The notes below the pieces were generated by a model. It was not told the origin of the DNA and made no database searches. It saw only the letters and a list, made by a program, of their open reading frames with translations. Shown one piece after another: positions 54,215-62,615 of a DNA stretch of 64,000 bases. The position numbers and the translations under genes were made by a program. The DNA is taken from assembly GCF_900108515.1 (NCBI RefSeq), contig NZ_FNWW01000001.1, positions 310,001 to 374,000 of the forward strand, given 5' to 3'. The stretch's first letter is position 1. Each line of letters begins with the position of its first letter. The stretch is from Halobacillus karajensis (GTDB lineage Bacteria; Bacillota; Bacilli; Bacillales; Halobacillaceae).

Positions 54215-55519
54215 ATGAACTTTCGTTTTGGAATGATTGCAGATGATTTAACAGGTGCCAATGATAGTGGGATTCAACTCAAAGAGAAGGGACTTCCAAC
54301 TTCTGTTTACTTTGAGATTCCTGAAGAGCCCAATGAATTAGATGAGGCTATTGTAATCGATACAGACTCACGGGCATTAGAAAAAGAAGAAGCCTATGAG
54401 CAGACTAAAGCCGCAGCTGAATTTTTGGCTGAAAAAGGATACCAACAGATCTATAAAAAAATGGATTCGACGCTCAGAGGTTATATTGGATACGAATTGC
54501 AAGCTATAAGTGAAGTGTTTAAACCTGCCTTCACCGTTGTAGCTCCAGCTTTCCCCGCTTACGGCAGAACAACACGGGATGGAATTCATTACATGAAAGG
54601 GATACCTGTCAGTAAAACAGAATTGGCCCATGACCCTAAACACCCTGTTACAGAATCCTATATTCCTAGTATCCTGGAAAAAGAAACAGGTCAAAAAACA
54701 GCTGTTATTGATGAAACACTCTTAAATAAAAAAGACGACGAATGGTTAAATACAATAAATAGATTTATAGATAAAGGTGTTAAATACCTGGTGTGTGATG
54801 CATCAAAAGAAGAAGATTTAATAAAATTAGCTACTAGAATCCACCGCTCCGGCCACAAGGTTATTTGGAGCGGATCCGCTGGTTTAGCGGAAACACTGCC
54901 TGCTGTATTAGATATAGAAAGCAGAAGAAAAATAGAGGACAGAAAACAAACCAATGGCCCTGTCTTAGGTGTTTGTGGCAGTTTATCTCAGACGACTCAG
55001 GAGCAAGTAAACTATGCTATCCGACAAAAGGATATCCAGTCCGTAGAAATCGATACCGAGAGAATTTTCTATAATGACTGGGGAAATCAAGCAGATTTTT
55101 ATATCAAGGAAGCTTTGGAGCACTTAACTAATGGAGAAGACGTTATTTTCTATGTACCTTCCCATAAGGACATTCGCAGAAGCGTACAAAAGCGAGCGGC
55201 AGAGATCGGCCTTAATTCCTTTCAAATAGGAAAAAAGATATCGGAAGCCTTGAGCCGTATGACGGAAAAAGTGGTAAGTCATACATCTGTTGCCGCTCTG
55301 GTTTTGACAGGAGGCGACACCGCTAAAGATGTAGCCAAAGCTTTAGGGGCGACGGGAATAAGGCTGAGTCATCAGCTTGATGCAGGGATCCCTGTAGGCG
55401 AATTGATTGGAGACTCACCATCTGTCCCAGTCGTCACAAAGGCTGGGGCGTTTGGCACTGAGGCTTCCATTTACCATGCAATGAAGAAGATGAAAGGAGC
55501 AGTTACAAATGAGCAATAA
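54215..55519 (+). CDS. Four-carbon acid-sugar kinase (DUF1537 family)
   Basis: 434 residues. N-terminal domain: FGMIADDLTGANDSG, KKMDSTLRGYIGYEL, VVAPAFPAYGRTTRDG; C-terminal nucleotide-binding domain ending in LVLTGGDTAKDVAKALGATGIRL and VVTKAGAFG. This is the OtnK/DtnK family, which phosphorylates D-threonate, L-threonate or D-erythronate at O-4. It overlaps the PdxA-family gene by 11 bases. Matches the two-gene kinase/dehydrogenase module for D-threonate or D-erythronate use. Confidence 0.9.
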   Translation: MNFRFGMIADDLTGANDSGIQLKEKGLPTSVYFEIPEEPNELDEAIVIDTDSRALEKEEAYEQTKAAAEFLAEKGYQQIYKKMDSTLRGYIGYELQAISEVFKPAFTVVAPAFPAYGRTTRDGIHYMKGIPVSKTELAHDPKHPVTESYIPSILEKETGQKTAVIDETLLNKKDDEWLNTINRFIDKGVKYLVCDASKEEDLIKLATRIHRSGHKVIWSGSAGLAETLPAVLDIESRRKIEDRKQTNGPVLGVCGSLSQTTQEQVNYAIRQKDIQSVEIDTERIFYNDWGNQADFYIKEALEHLTNGEDVIFYVPSHKDIRRSVQKRAAEIGLNSFQIGKKISEALSRMTEKVVSHTSVAALVLTGGDTAKDVAKALGATGIRLSHQLDAGIPVGELIGDSPSVPVVTKAGAFGTEASIYHAMKKMKGAVTNEQ

Positions 55520-56507
55520 ACCGATCATTGGCATAACGATGGGGGACGCTGCTGGTGTAGGCCCTGAAATCATTATTAAGAGTTTGGAGAATAAGGAATT
55601 GAGAGAACAATCCATTCCGGTAGTTATCGGGGATTTGAAAATCCTTAAACGGGCAGCTGAACTATTACATTCTTCTATTACGTTTAAAAAAGTAGACAGG
55701 AATGTTGAATTCTCTGAAATGGAAGATGAGAACATGGTCTATTGTGTGGACCTTGACCTCTTACCTGCGGACTTGGCATATGGACAAGTTTCCAGTGAGG
55801 CAGGACATGGGGCTTTTGAATTTTTGCGTACGGCCATTGAATTGGCGAATGAGAAGAAGATTAGTGCCATTTGTACAGCTCCTCTAAATAAAGAAGCTTT
55901 GCATAAAGGCGGACACCTGTATCCAGGACATACAGAAATTCTGGCTGAACTCACAAATACGAACAACTTCTCTATGATGTTATCTTCACCGAAGCTGAAA
56001 GTCATTCACGTAACCACGCATATAGGATTGAAAGATGCTATTGATCGCATTGAACCAGAGCGAGTGTATGATGTCATAAAAATGGCTCATGAAACTCTCC
56101 ATAAGTCAGGTATTGCAGTACCTAAAATAGCGGTATGCGGAATCAACCCGCACGCAGGCGAAAACGGACTCTTCGGATATGGAGAGGAGGAACAAAAAGT
56201 AATCCCAGGCGTAGAACTCGCTCAAAAGGAAGGGATAGAGGTTCAGGGTCCATTGCCTGCAGATACTTTATTTTTCCGTGCGGTACGCGGAGACTTCGAT
56301 ATTGTCGTAGCCATGTATCATGACCAGGGCCACGGCCCTATTAAAGTGCTCGGCCTAGATGCTGGAGTCAATATAACAGTAGGACTGCCTATAATAAGAA
56401 CAAGCGTTGATCACGGTACAGCTTTTGATATTGCCGGAAAGGGCATCGCTGATGAAAAGAGTATGTTAGAGGCGATGAGGCAAGCTATTGAGCTTGCTCC
56501 TAAATAA
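55509..56507 (+). CDS. pdxA2: PdxA-family 4-phospho-acid dehydrogenase (PdxA2-type)
   Basis: 332 residues. PdxA motifs are present: ITMGDAAGVGPEIIIK, the metal-binding HPGHTEILAEL and HDQGHGPIKVLG (His/Asp), and TVGLPIIRTSVDHGTAFDIAGKG. In this setting it acts not in vitamin B6 synthesis but on 4-phospho-D-threonate or -erythronate, oxidising and decarboxylating it to dihydroxyacetone phosphate and CO2. Translationally coupled to the kinase. Confidence 0.88.
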   Translation: MSNKPIIGITMGDAAGVGPEIIIKSLENKELREQSIPVVIGDLKILKRAAELLHSSITFKKVDRNVEFSEMEDENMVYCVDLDLLPADLAYGQVSSEAGHGAFEFLRTAIELANEKKISAICTAPLNKEALHKGGHLYPGHTEILAELTNTNNFSMMLSSPKLKVIHVTTHIGLKDAIDRIEPERVYDVIKMAHETLHKSGIAVPKIAVCGINPHAGENGLFGYGEEEQKVIPGVELAQKEGIEVQGPLPADTLFFRAVRGDFDIVVAMYHDQGHGPIKVLGLDAGVNITVGLPIIRTSVDHGTAFDIAGKGIADEKSMLEAMRQAIELAPK

Positions 56508-56525
56508 CAATAACGTTTCCATTTG

Positions 56526-56565
56526 AAAGCACCTCCTCCCTGATGGATGGAGGTGCTTTTTAACC
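56526..56565 (+). terminator. Terminator of the kdgT-kinase-pdxA operon
   Basis: AAAGCACCTCC / GGAGGTGCTTT arms with a 12-base loop and a T-run. Confidence 0.88.
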
Positions 56566-56625
56566 GTTATTAATTATATGAGAAGTCTCCTGATTGGTAA
56601 TTTTCCAGACCATGGGGCAATACTC

Positions 56626-57078
56626 TCACGCTTCTTCTTTCTTATCAGAGGGAAGAGAAAAAGTTGATTCCTGAGTATATAATTCCATGCCTTCCGAACC
56701 CTTCAAATATAGTTTTAGCCTCTCGTAATCCAACGTCAGTTCTTCTCTGTAAAAATGAATATTTTCTATGATTTTTACCACTTCTAAAAGCAAATCAGCA
56801 TTTGCTTTCATCTCCGTTCTCAAACCCGCAATACTGTGAAATAGGAGCAAATCGACCTTATTCTTCGGCTTTTCTAGTATTTTACTGATCTGGAGCAATT
56901 CAGGACGTTGAAATGGAGATCCTAAATATCCTAAATCACTGAACCTTTTGATGACCTTTAGGTTATTTGATGAACAATAATGAAACAATACTTTGTCCTG
57001 GTGAACAATTCTCTGGACTGGAGACCATGAGTTCCCAAAATCAATAGATTTCCTGTAATATAAAAATACATTTTCCAT
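56626..57078 (-). CDS. Degenerate serine-recombinase-like protein
   Basis: 150 residues. Its order of features follows the resolvase N-terminal domain: VFLYYRKS (where recombinases have Y-x-R-x-S), a helix with Q and YC, VIKRFSDLGYLGSPFQRPELLQIS (compare VKVFSDAGISG--RP-LQ) and KVDLLLFHSIAGLRTE where the active KLDRLSR motif would be. The two catalytic arginines of that motif are missing and there is no DNA-binding C-terminal domain. I infer a domesticated, probably non-recombining protein. Acidic C-terminal tail. An upstream palindrome may be its operator. Confidence 0.6.
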   Translation of the reverse strand: MENVFLYYRKSIDFGNSWSPVQRIVHQDKVLFHYCSSNNLKVIKRFSDLGYLGSPFQRPELLQISKILEKPKNKVDLLLFHSIAGLRTEMKANADLLLEVVKIIENIHFYREELTLDYERLKLYLKGSEGMELYTQESTFSLPSDKKEEA

Positions 57079-57107
57079 CCTTTGGCCACATCCTGTTTCA
57101 GATAATA

Positions 57108-57126
57108 ACTTTCACAAAGTGAAAGT
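57108..57126 (-). promoter_or_regulatory. Palindrome ACTTTCAC-AAA-GTGAAAGT upstream of the recombinase-like gene
   Basis: A perfect eight-base inverted repeat with a three-base centre, 30-48 bases before the start codon. No U-tract. A position and symmetry suited to a homodimeric repressor, possibly the protein itself. Confidence 0.55.
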
Positions 57127-57497
57127 CACACAAACACAAAAAAAGCATAGGCATCCAATACGCTGGATTCATATGCTAGTATGGCCCTATTAGCTTCTAT
57201 TGTATTCGTTACAAACAGGATTCATGGGGTTATGTTCACATCTGAGAATGTCTATCCTCGTAGAACCTAGTTATTCATCTACCAATAGATCCATAACAAT
57301 CAGCTGACTCTCCTCACCCTTTTTTTCAAATGGTTTATACCAATTCCGAAAGAAACCTATGTAACTAAGAACCTCGGTGCTCTCATAAAAAAAGGGAGGC
57401 AGTCCCCCTCTTCTTATCCAAAAGTTGAACCAGTAAACGAACGACGGTTATAGAATATCCCAAATATGTAGAGTTTTCTTCATCACACTGAACATAA
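57127..57497. other. Gene-free stretch
   Basis: Contains small symmetric pieces (TCCA...TGGA near 57150-57170; GGGAGG...CCCC near 57395-57412) but no ORF, promoter pair or RNA family that I can support. Confidence 0.35.
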
Positions 57498-57535
57498 AAA
57501 AGGAGGAAGAAACACCTCATGTTCTTCCTCCTTTT
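57498..57535 (-). terminator. Terminator of the nucleotidase gene
   Basis: AAAAGGAGGAAGAA / TTCTTCCTCCTTTT, 14 perfect pairs with a ten-base loop; T-rich on the minus strand. It ends three bases before the stop codon. Confidence 0.88.
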
Positions 57536-57537
57536 AT

Positions 57538-60060
57538 TCACCTCAAACGATGTACGACCGTAGCCGCTTCCGCTCGGCTTGCTGTTCCTTTTGGTGCAAA
57601 CTTATTCCCTGGTATACCAATCATGAGCTCAAGCTCATAAGCGGCCGCAACCTCATCCACAAATCCTATTCGGATTTGATTTTGATCTTCATAGGGAAGG
57701 TCACCGGTTGGAACATAATCTTCGCCAGCTTGGTATTCATACGCTCGGACAACCATAGCCGCCATTTGTTCGCGGTTGATTAAAGCTTCAGGATCAAACC
57801 GATCAGAGGACACACCCTTGACGATCCCATGTTCAAAGGCCGCGGTCACTTCTTCTTGATACCTCTCAGGGACATCTTTAAACGGACTCTCCCCTTCAGC
57901 CGTCAAACCTAGTTCTCTTGTAAGCAGCATCGCAAATTGAACACGAGTCAATTTGTCCTCGGGTCCGAAGTTTCCATTCGGATACCCTTTGATCACTCCA
58001 TCTGTCGCTAATGCCTTTATTTCATCTTCCGCCCAATACCCTTCAGGAACATCAGGGAAGGATACCGTTTCGTCTGTTTCAGACAATTCCACGGCATATT
58101 GAGCAAAACCATTGGATTGCGTTTCAAGATAGGTGACCTTTTCCTCTTCCTCCGCGTAACCCTGGCCTTCCGGAGAGGATTCAAACGTTAAAGTCACATC
58201 CCCTTCGATCGGCGCAAAAGACCAGTTTCCATCCGCTTGTGGATTAATTGTTCCATTTTCACGAATATAATTGACGAGGACTTGGCGATTCTCATCGGGG
58301 GATTCAATCACGACATTGTCACCATCCGGATTCGCAAATTTGGAGGAAGCTCGGTAATTGTTTGTCGCTACTAAAAATTCTTGCTCAAGATCGATAGGTT
58401 CGCCATTGAATTCTACATTCATGATACGATGGCTGTCATGGATTTTTTCACCATCGTTGTTGTAACGCGCTGGTTCTGTCACATCGATTTGATAAGTAAG
58501 CCCATCCATGACATCGAAGTTGTAGCTTGGGAACCCTGGTTCTGTACTTGTATTTTCTTTCACTAGTTGCTGGGCTTCTTCTGCAGCTGGATCAATCTGA
58601 TTAAATTGACCGGCACTCCACTCTAGCCACTCGATCACTTGTGCTCCGTTAATTTTGGTTGCTCGAACAGTGTTGGGATACTTATAGAGAGAAGTCGTAT
58701 CTTTAATCGCTAAACCACCTGCTGGAATATCGGTATAATCACCGATTCCATCCCGCCCGGCTTTGAACGGAGCTGCAGCGGAAAGCACCGGCAATCCTTC
58801 CAATTCTGTCCCTTGAATATACGTTTCAATATAACTCTTCTGCGCATCATTGACGATTTGAACTGTTGGATCATCCAAGACCTGTGAAAAGTAGCTGTAT
58901 AATGGTGTTTCCGTCTCTCCAACAGGAGTCGCTACATAATCTTTCGTCTCTTCATGGTCATGTTTAACGGCATCGACAATCTCTTGATTTGGATCCACCA
59001 GTGCCTCTCCAGTTTCAGAATCATAGATTGGGCGTGCTTCTGACTGTCCTTGAACAACATCCCATTCCCCATCAGTCTTCTCCAACTGTAAATCGACGAT
59101 TCCTAAATCAGATCCCCAAAAACCGGCCTGAGTTGTCGGAACTCCGTTGATCGTACCTCTGCTCAAATCGATGTGATGCTTGCCATCGAGGGAAGCATAG
59201 TCCTCACTAGGGAATGTTTGGTGGGAGTGGCCGAAAAGCAAAGCATCAAAGCCATCGACCGTAGACAACTGATACGTTTGGTTTTCTGCTCCTTTTACAT
59301 ATTCTTCTGCCGAACCAAGACCGGAGTGAGCAATCCCGACAACCACGTCCGCCCCAGCTTCTTTCATTTCGGGGATGAATTTCTCTGCTGTTTCTTTCAA
59401 ATCATGGGTCGTCACACGGCCTTCCAAATGATCTTTATCCCAGGTCATAATTTGTGGAGGAACAAAACCAATGACGCCCACTTTGATCGTGTGGGTTTCA
59501 CCATCCTGGTCGACCACCTCGCGATCAAGGATCACATACGGATCAAAATAATTTTCATCACTGCCATCCGCTTGATATACATTCGCATTCACATAGGGAA
59601 AGTCCGAACCCGCCATCGCCTTTTTAAGAAAATCCAGCCCATAGTTGAACTCATGATTTCCATAGTTCCCGGCATCGTAGTCTAATAGATTCATGGCTTT
59701 ATAGACAGGATGGATATTCCCTTCCTCATGAAGGACATTTCGATCGACGACATAATCCGCCATCGGGTTTCCTTGAATCAAGTCTCCATTATCAAACAAC
59801 AGAGAGTTAGAAACTTCATCCCTCGCTTTGTTAATCAATGTCGCTGTATTGACAAGACCAACCGTATCATCTTGTTGACCGTAAAAATAATCATAGTTCA
59901 TGACATGGCTGTGCAAATCTGTCGTTTCCATCAATCGTAAATCAACAACATCCTCATCTGTTTCCGCCGTTACCGCTGACGGAAATACCACTGAAGCAGC
60001 CAATCCAAGACCGAGTGCCGATCGGAGCCACCATTGCTTTTGGTTCTTTTTCACTATCAC
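57538..60060 (-). CDS. Surface-anchored 2',3'-cyclic-nucleotide phosphodiesterase/3'(5')-nucleotidase with SLH domains
   Basis: 840 residues, exported and attached to the cell wall. Signal peptide (WWLRSALGLGLAASVVFPSAVTA), metallophosphoesterase domain starting LRLMETTDLHSHV with DNGDLIQGNP, GNHEFNYG and LLFGHSHQ metal motifs, the 5'-nucleotidase C-terminal domain (~390-600, SYNFDVMDGLTYQID), then three S-layer homology repeats (~665-840: VPEGYWAEDEIKALATDGVIKG; TRVQFAMLLTREL; REQMAAMVVRAYE; SRAEAATVV). CpdB/YfkN-like; it releases phosphate and nucleosides from extracellular nucleotides. Start is a GTG at 60060 or at 60054; the latter has the better spacing. Confidence 0.93.
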   Translation of the reverse strand: MIVKKNQKQWWLRSALGLGLAASVVFPSAVTAETDEDVVDLRLMETTDLHSHVMNYDYFYGQQDDTVGLVNTATLINKARDEVSNSLLFDNGDLIQGNPMADYVVDRNVLHEEGNIHPVYKAMNLLDYDAGNYGNHEFNYGLDFLKKAMAGSDFPYVNANVYQADGSDENYFDPYVILDREVVDQDGETHTIKVGVIGFVPPQIMTWDKDHLEGRVTTHDLKETAEKFIPEMKEAGADVVVGIAHSGLGSAEEYVKGAENQTYQLSTVDGFDALLFGHSHQTFPSEDYASLDGKHHIDLSRGTINGVPTTQAGFWGSDLGIVDLQLEKTDGEWDVVQGQSEARPIYDSETGEALVDPNQEIVDAVKHDHEETKDYVATPVGETETPLYSYFSQVLDDPTVQIVNDAQKSYIETYIQGTELEGLPVLSAAAPFKAGRDGIGDYTDIPAGGLAIKDTTSLYKYPNTVRATKINGAQVIEWLEWSAGQFNQIDPAAEEAQQLVKENTSTEPGFPSYNFDVMDGLTYQIDVTEPARYNNDGEKIHDSHRIMNVEFNGEPIDLEQEFLVATNNYRASSKFANPDGDNVVIESPDENRQVLVNYIRENGTINPQADGNWSFAPIEGDVTLTFESSPEGQGYAEEEEKVTYLETQSNGFAQYAVELSETDETVSFPDVPEGYWAEDEIKALATDGVIKGYPNGNFGPEDKLTRVQFAMLLTRELGLTAEGESPFKDVPERYQEEVTAAFEHGIVKGVSSDRFDPEALINREQMAAMVVRAYEYQAGEDYVPTGDLPYEDQNQIRIGFVDEVAAAYELELMIGIPGNKFAPKGTASRAEAATVVHRLR

Positions 60061-60368
60061 ATCTTCCCTTCTTAAATGGATTTTTTATGTAAAATCTTGA
60101 TGTTTCTTCTATTATTTTATCACCTTATGAAAAGAATTGTATGCCTTTAAAGAAGATCCTGAAACTCCAACTAAACCAAGTGTCCTTTACTGTAAGAGAG
60201 GAAAAAGTCTTAGAGAAGCTACCGACTTCACCTCTCTCTACATACAACAAAGTAGAAGAATTAAATGGGCACCTTCAATTACAACAAGCCGTCCACCCAA
60301 TAGAGTATCAGCTGCTTTAAGAAGTTATTTATAAACCATTACGGGTAACGTTTAGGCAATAAAAAAAT
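60061..60368. other. Intergenic stretch, at most a doubtful small frame
   Basis: A plus-strand frame of 59 codons (60141-60320, MPLKKILKLQLNQVSFTVRE start) shows a plausible amphipathic pattern, but no ribosome site and overlapping frames of similar length. I see no promoter or RNA element. Confidence 0.25.
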
Positions 60369-60402
60369 CCTGCCTCGAAATAAAATTTCGAAACAGGCAT
60401 AA
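60365..60402 (-). terminator. Terminator of the larA-larE operon
   Basis: TGCCT/AGGCA with CGAAAT/ATTTCG stems and a small bulge, followed on the minus strand by GGATTTTTTTATTG. Confidence 0.78.
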
Positions 60403-60422
60403 ATTCATAGCGTATTCTTATT

Positions 60423-61259
60423 CTAACTAACAACTTTATCAATTGACTTTTCTTCCAAAACTTCATTCATGCTTCCCGTTCTGTAACCTTCAAGGTCTAT
60501 GGATACGTATTTAAATCCAATAGATTGGAGCTCTGCTTGAATCTGCCCTCGATAAATCAATAGTTCTTCTATTTTTTCAGGCATCACTTCTATTCGCGCT
60601 ATACTCCCGTGATGACGAATACGCACTGGGTCGAAACCAAGTTGTGCAACAAACCTTTCAGCTTGGTCGACCTGCTTAATTTTTTCCTTATCTAATCTAG
60701 TTCCATAGGGAATACGAGAAGCTAGACTACACGAAGCAGGTTTATCCCAAACTGGCAATTCAAGGTGCTTAGATAATTCACGAACTTCATCCTTATACAT
60801 GTTTGATTCCTCAAGTACACTTCGAATCCCTAATTCATTTCTTGCCTTTAAACCTGGACGAAAGTCTTTTAAATCATCCATGATCATTCCATCCAGGACA
60901 TAATCATAACCCCATTCATCAGCTAGTTGATTTAAATGCTTGTAGAGCATTTTTTTGCTGTAATACCAACTATCAGGGTTATTTGAGGCAATTTCCTCAA
61001 CGTCGAGTTCATTTATTTCGGTCTTGTGAACATGCGCCCCCATATCAATTGCCAAATGAATAGCACCTTCAAATTCTTCTTTTCGGAATAGTTCAGAAGC
61101 TACAACTACGGCAAGTACATTGGAAGATCCTAGCTCCTGTTGCGCGCGTTTTAACACTAAAGAACTGTCTACTCCACCGGAGAAAGCTACAAGAACCCTA
61201 TTCATCCCGGAGAGAATGTCACTTAAATAACGGTTCTTATCACTTAGGGTCTCATTCAT
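60423..61259 (-). CDS. larE: ATP-dependent sacrificial sulfur transferase LarE
   Basis: 278 residues. PP-loop SGGVDSS at 27-33 and the sacrificial cysteine Cys177 in WDKPASCSLASRIPYG (equivalent to Cys176 of the Lactobacillus enzyme). LarE adenylates and sulfurates the pyridinium biscarboxylate precursor of the nickel-pincer nucleotide cofactor. It lies 33 bases after larA. LarB and LarC, also needed for the cofactor, are not in the window. Confidence 0.92.
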   Translation of the reverse strand: MNETLSDKNRYLSDILSGMNRVLVAFSGGVDSSLVLKRAQQELGSSNVLAVVVASELFRKEEFEGAIHLAIDMGAHVHKTEINELDVEEIASNNPDSWYYSKKMLYKHLNQLADEWGYDYVLDGMIMDDLKDFRPGLKARNELGIRSVLEESNMYKDEVRELSKHLELPVWDKPASCSLASRIPYGTRLDKEKIKQVDQAERFVAQLGFDPVRIRHHGSIARIEVMPEKIEELLIYRGQIQAELQSIGFKYVSIDLEGYRTGSMNEVLEEKSIDKVVS

Positions 61260-61292
61260 AGTATCCTTACCACCTTTAATATTATATAAATT

Positions 61293-62555
61293 TTATTCTT
61301 CGACGTAAGGGATTGTCAAAGGTCCTAACGGAAGAACTGCTATACTCATATCCCCACCATATTTCCCCTTCAAATCCTGCAGCGTCTGTTCAATCGAATG
61401 GACTGGATGCAACATTGCCCCTCTCACTTGGTCATCCGTAAGCGTTGAGTAAATATAGACATCGGCCCATACCTGTACCACGGCTTGCTTCTGTACCTGC
61501 CATTGGTCAAACATTTTAAAGTCCGGGTGGTTGATCATGTCCAACAATTCTTGAGGATTATTGGCCATATCAAAAATCTTCGAGTAGTTTCCATGATTAG
61601 GTAGTCCATCGGAACACTCAGAAGCTACAATGATGGATCCTCCTTCTTTAACTATCTTGTGGGCAGCACTCATTCCTTTGACCGCCTGATATAAATTTTG
61701 GTCTAACGGATAGCCAGAGTTAGAAACAATGACAACATCAAAACGGTCCTCACATTCATACATCGAATGTTCTTTTGCAAATGCACAGCCTATATCGTGA
61801 GCTGCATATAATTCACCAGCAAAAACTGCTGTGATGTCCTTCTCGCGGTTTAAAGTAACATTCAGCATAAAATCAGGTTTACAATAACTGTTAATTTCAC
61901 GAGTCATATCCTGAACTGGATTGTTTACCATATTCCCCCAAGTTGATAGAGGGTCACCAATCATCCGGGCGTTATGGAAGGTCATAATCGTTTCAATCCC
62001 AGCGATTCCCGGCATTATTCCTTTAGGGCCGCCAGAAAAACCAGCGAAAAAGTGAGGCTCGATAAAACCTGTGACAATTCGAAAATCGGATTCCACATAC
62101 TCCTTGTTCAGATAAATATCACATCCAAACTTGCTTTTACCAAGATTGACATGTTCATCCTTTTCATGACAATGATTGTTCACAATTCGAATATTATTTA
62201 CGACCCACTCGCCTAGCATCTGGATAAATTCTTCCCTCGTTTGATCCCGATGAGTCCCTGTTCCATTAATAATCACAATATTCTCCAGAGGGACGTGGTC
62301 CAGCTCTTTAATTAATAATGGAACCAGGATGTGATTGGGGGTGGGGCGGGTAATATCACTAATCACAATAGATACCTTGTCGGTTGAAGAGACCGATTCT
62401 TTTAATGGAGCTATTCCAATCGGATCCCTCAGAGCTTTTAATACTGCCTCCTTTTCATCTTCCATTTTAGGTAAATTTTTTGGTTCTATAATAAATGATT
62501 CTTCTGGTAAATCAACGGTCAAACCTTTTTTTCCATACAAAATTTCTGTTTCCAT
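61293..62555 (-). CDS. larA: LarA-family nickel-dependent racemase/epimerase
   Basis: 420 residues. All residues that bind the pincer cofactor and substrate in L. plantarum LarA have equivalents: Asp67 and Arg70 in SDITRPTPNH, His102 in GTGTHRD, His168 and Lys178 in GFIEPHFFAGFSGGPKG, and His194 in MTFHNAR. It racemises or epimerises the alpha-hydroxyl carbon of an acid. Characterised homologues act on lactate, malate, phenyllactate, hydroxyglutarate or gluconate. The adjacent KdgT permease and glycerate kinase suggest a sugar acid or glycerate. Confidence 0.9.
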   Translation of the reverse strand: METEILYGKKGLTVDLPEESFIIEPKNLPKMEDEKEAVLKALRDPIGIAPLKESVSSTDKVSIVISDITRPTPNHILVPLLIKELDHVPLENIVIINGTGTHRDQTREEFIQMLGEWVVNNIRIVNNHCHEKDEHVNLGKSKFGCDIYLNKEYVESDFRIVTGFIEPHFFAGFSGGPKGIMPGIAGIETIMTFHNARMIGDPLSTWGNMVNNPVQDMTREINSYCKPDFMLNVTLNREKDITAVFAGELYAAHDIGCAFAKEHSMYECEDRFDVVIVSNSGYPLDQNLYQAVKGMSAAHKIVKEGGSIIVASECSDGLPNHGNYSKIFDMANNPQELLDMINHPDFKMFDQWQVQKQAVVQVWADVYIYSTLTDDQVRGAMLHPVHSIEQTLQDLKGKYGGDMSIAVLPLGPLTIPYVEE

Positions 62556-62586
62556 GACTTCCCTCCTTGCATTTTATCATAATACA

Positions 62587-62600
62587 TAATAACGTTTACT
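62587..62600 (-). promoter_or_regulatory. cre-like box upstream of larA
   Basis: On the minus strand AGTAAACGTTATTA, two mismatches from the cre consensus and nearly identical to the box at 53092-53105 in front of the other kdgT operon. Confidence 0.4.
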
Positions 62601-62615
62601 GAATTTATAAAATAA

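Noticed and set aside
60137-60334. Plus-strand frames of 65 and 59 codons
   Set aside because: Two overlapping frames of similar length, no ribosome site or promoter, no family resemblance.
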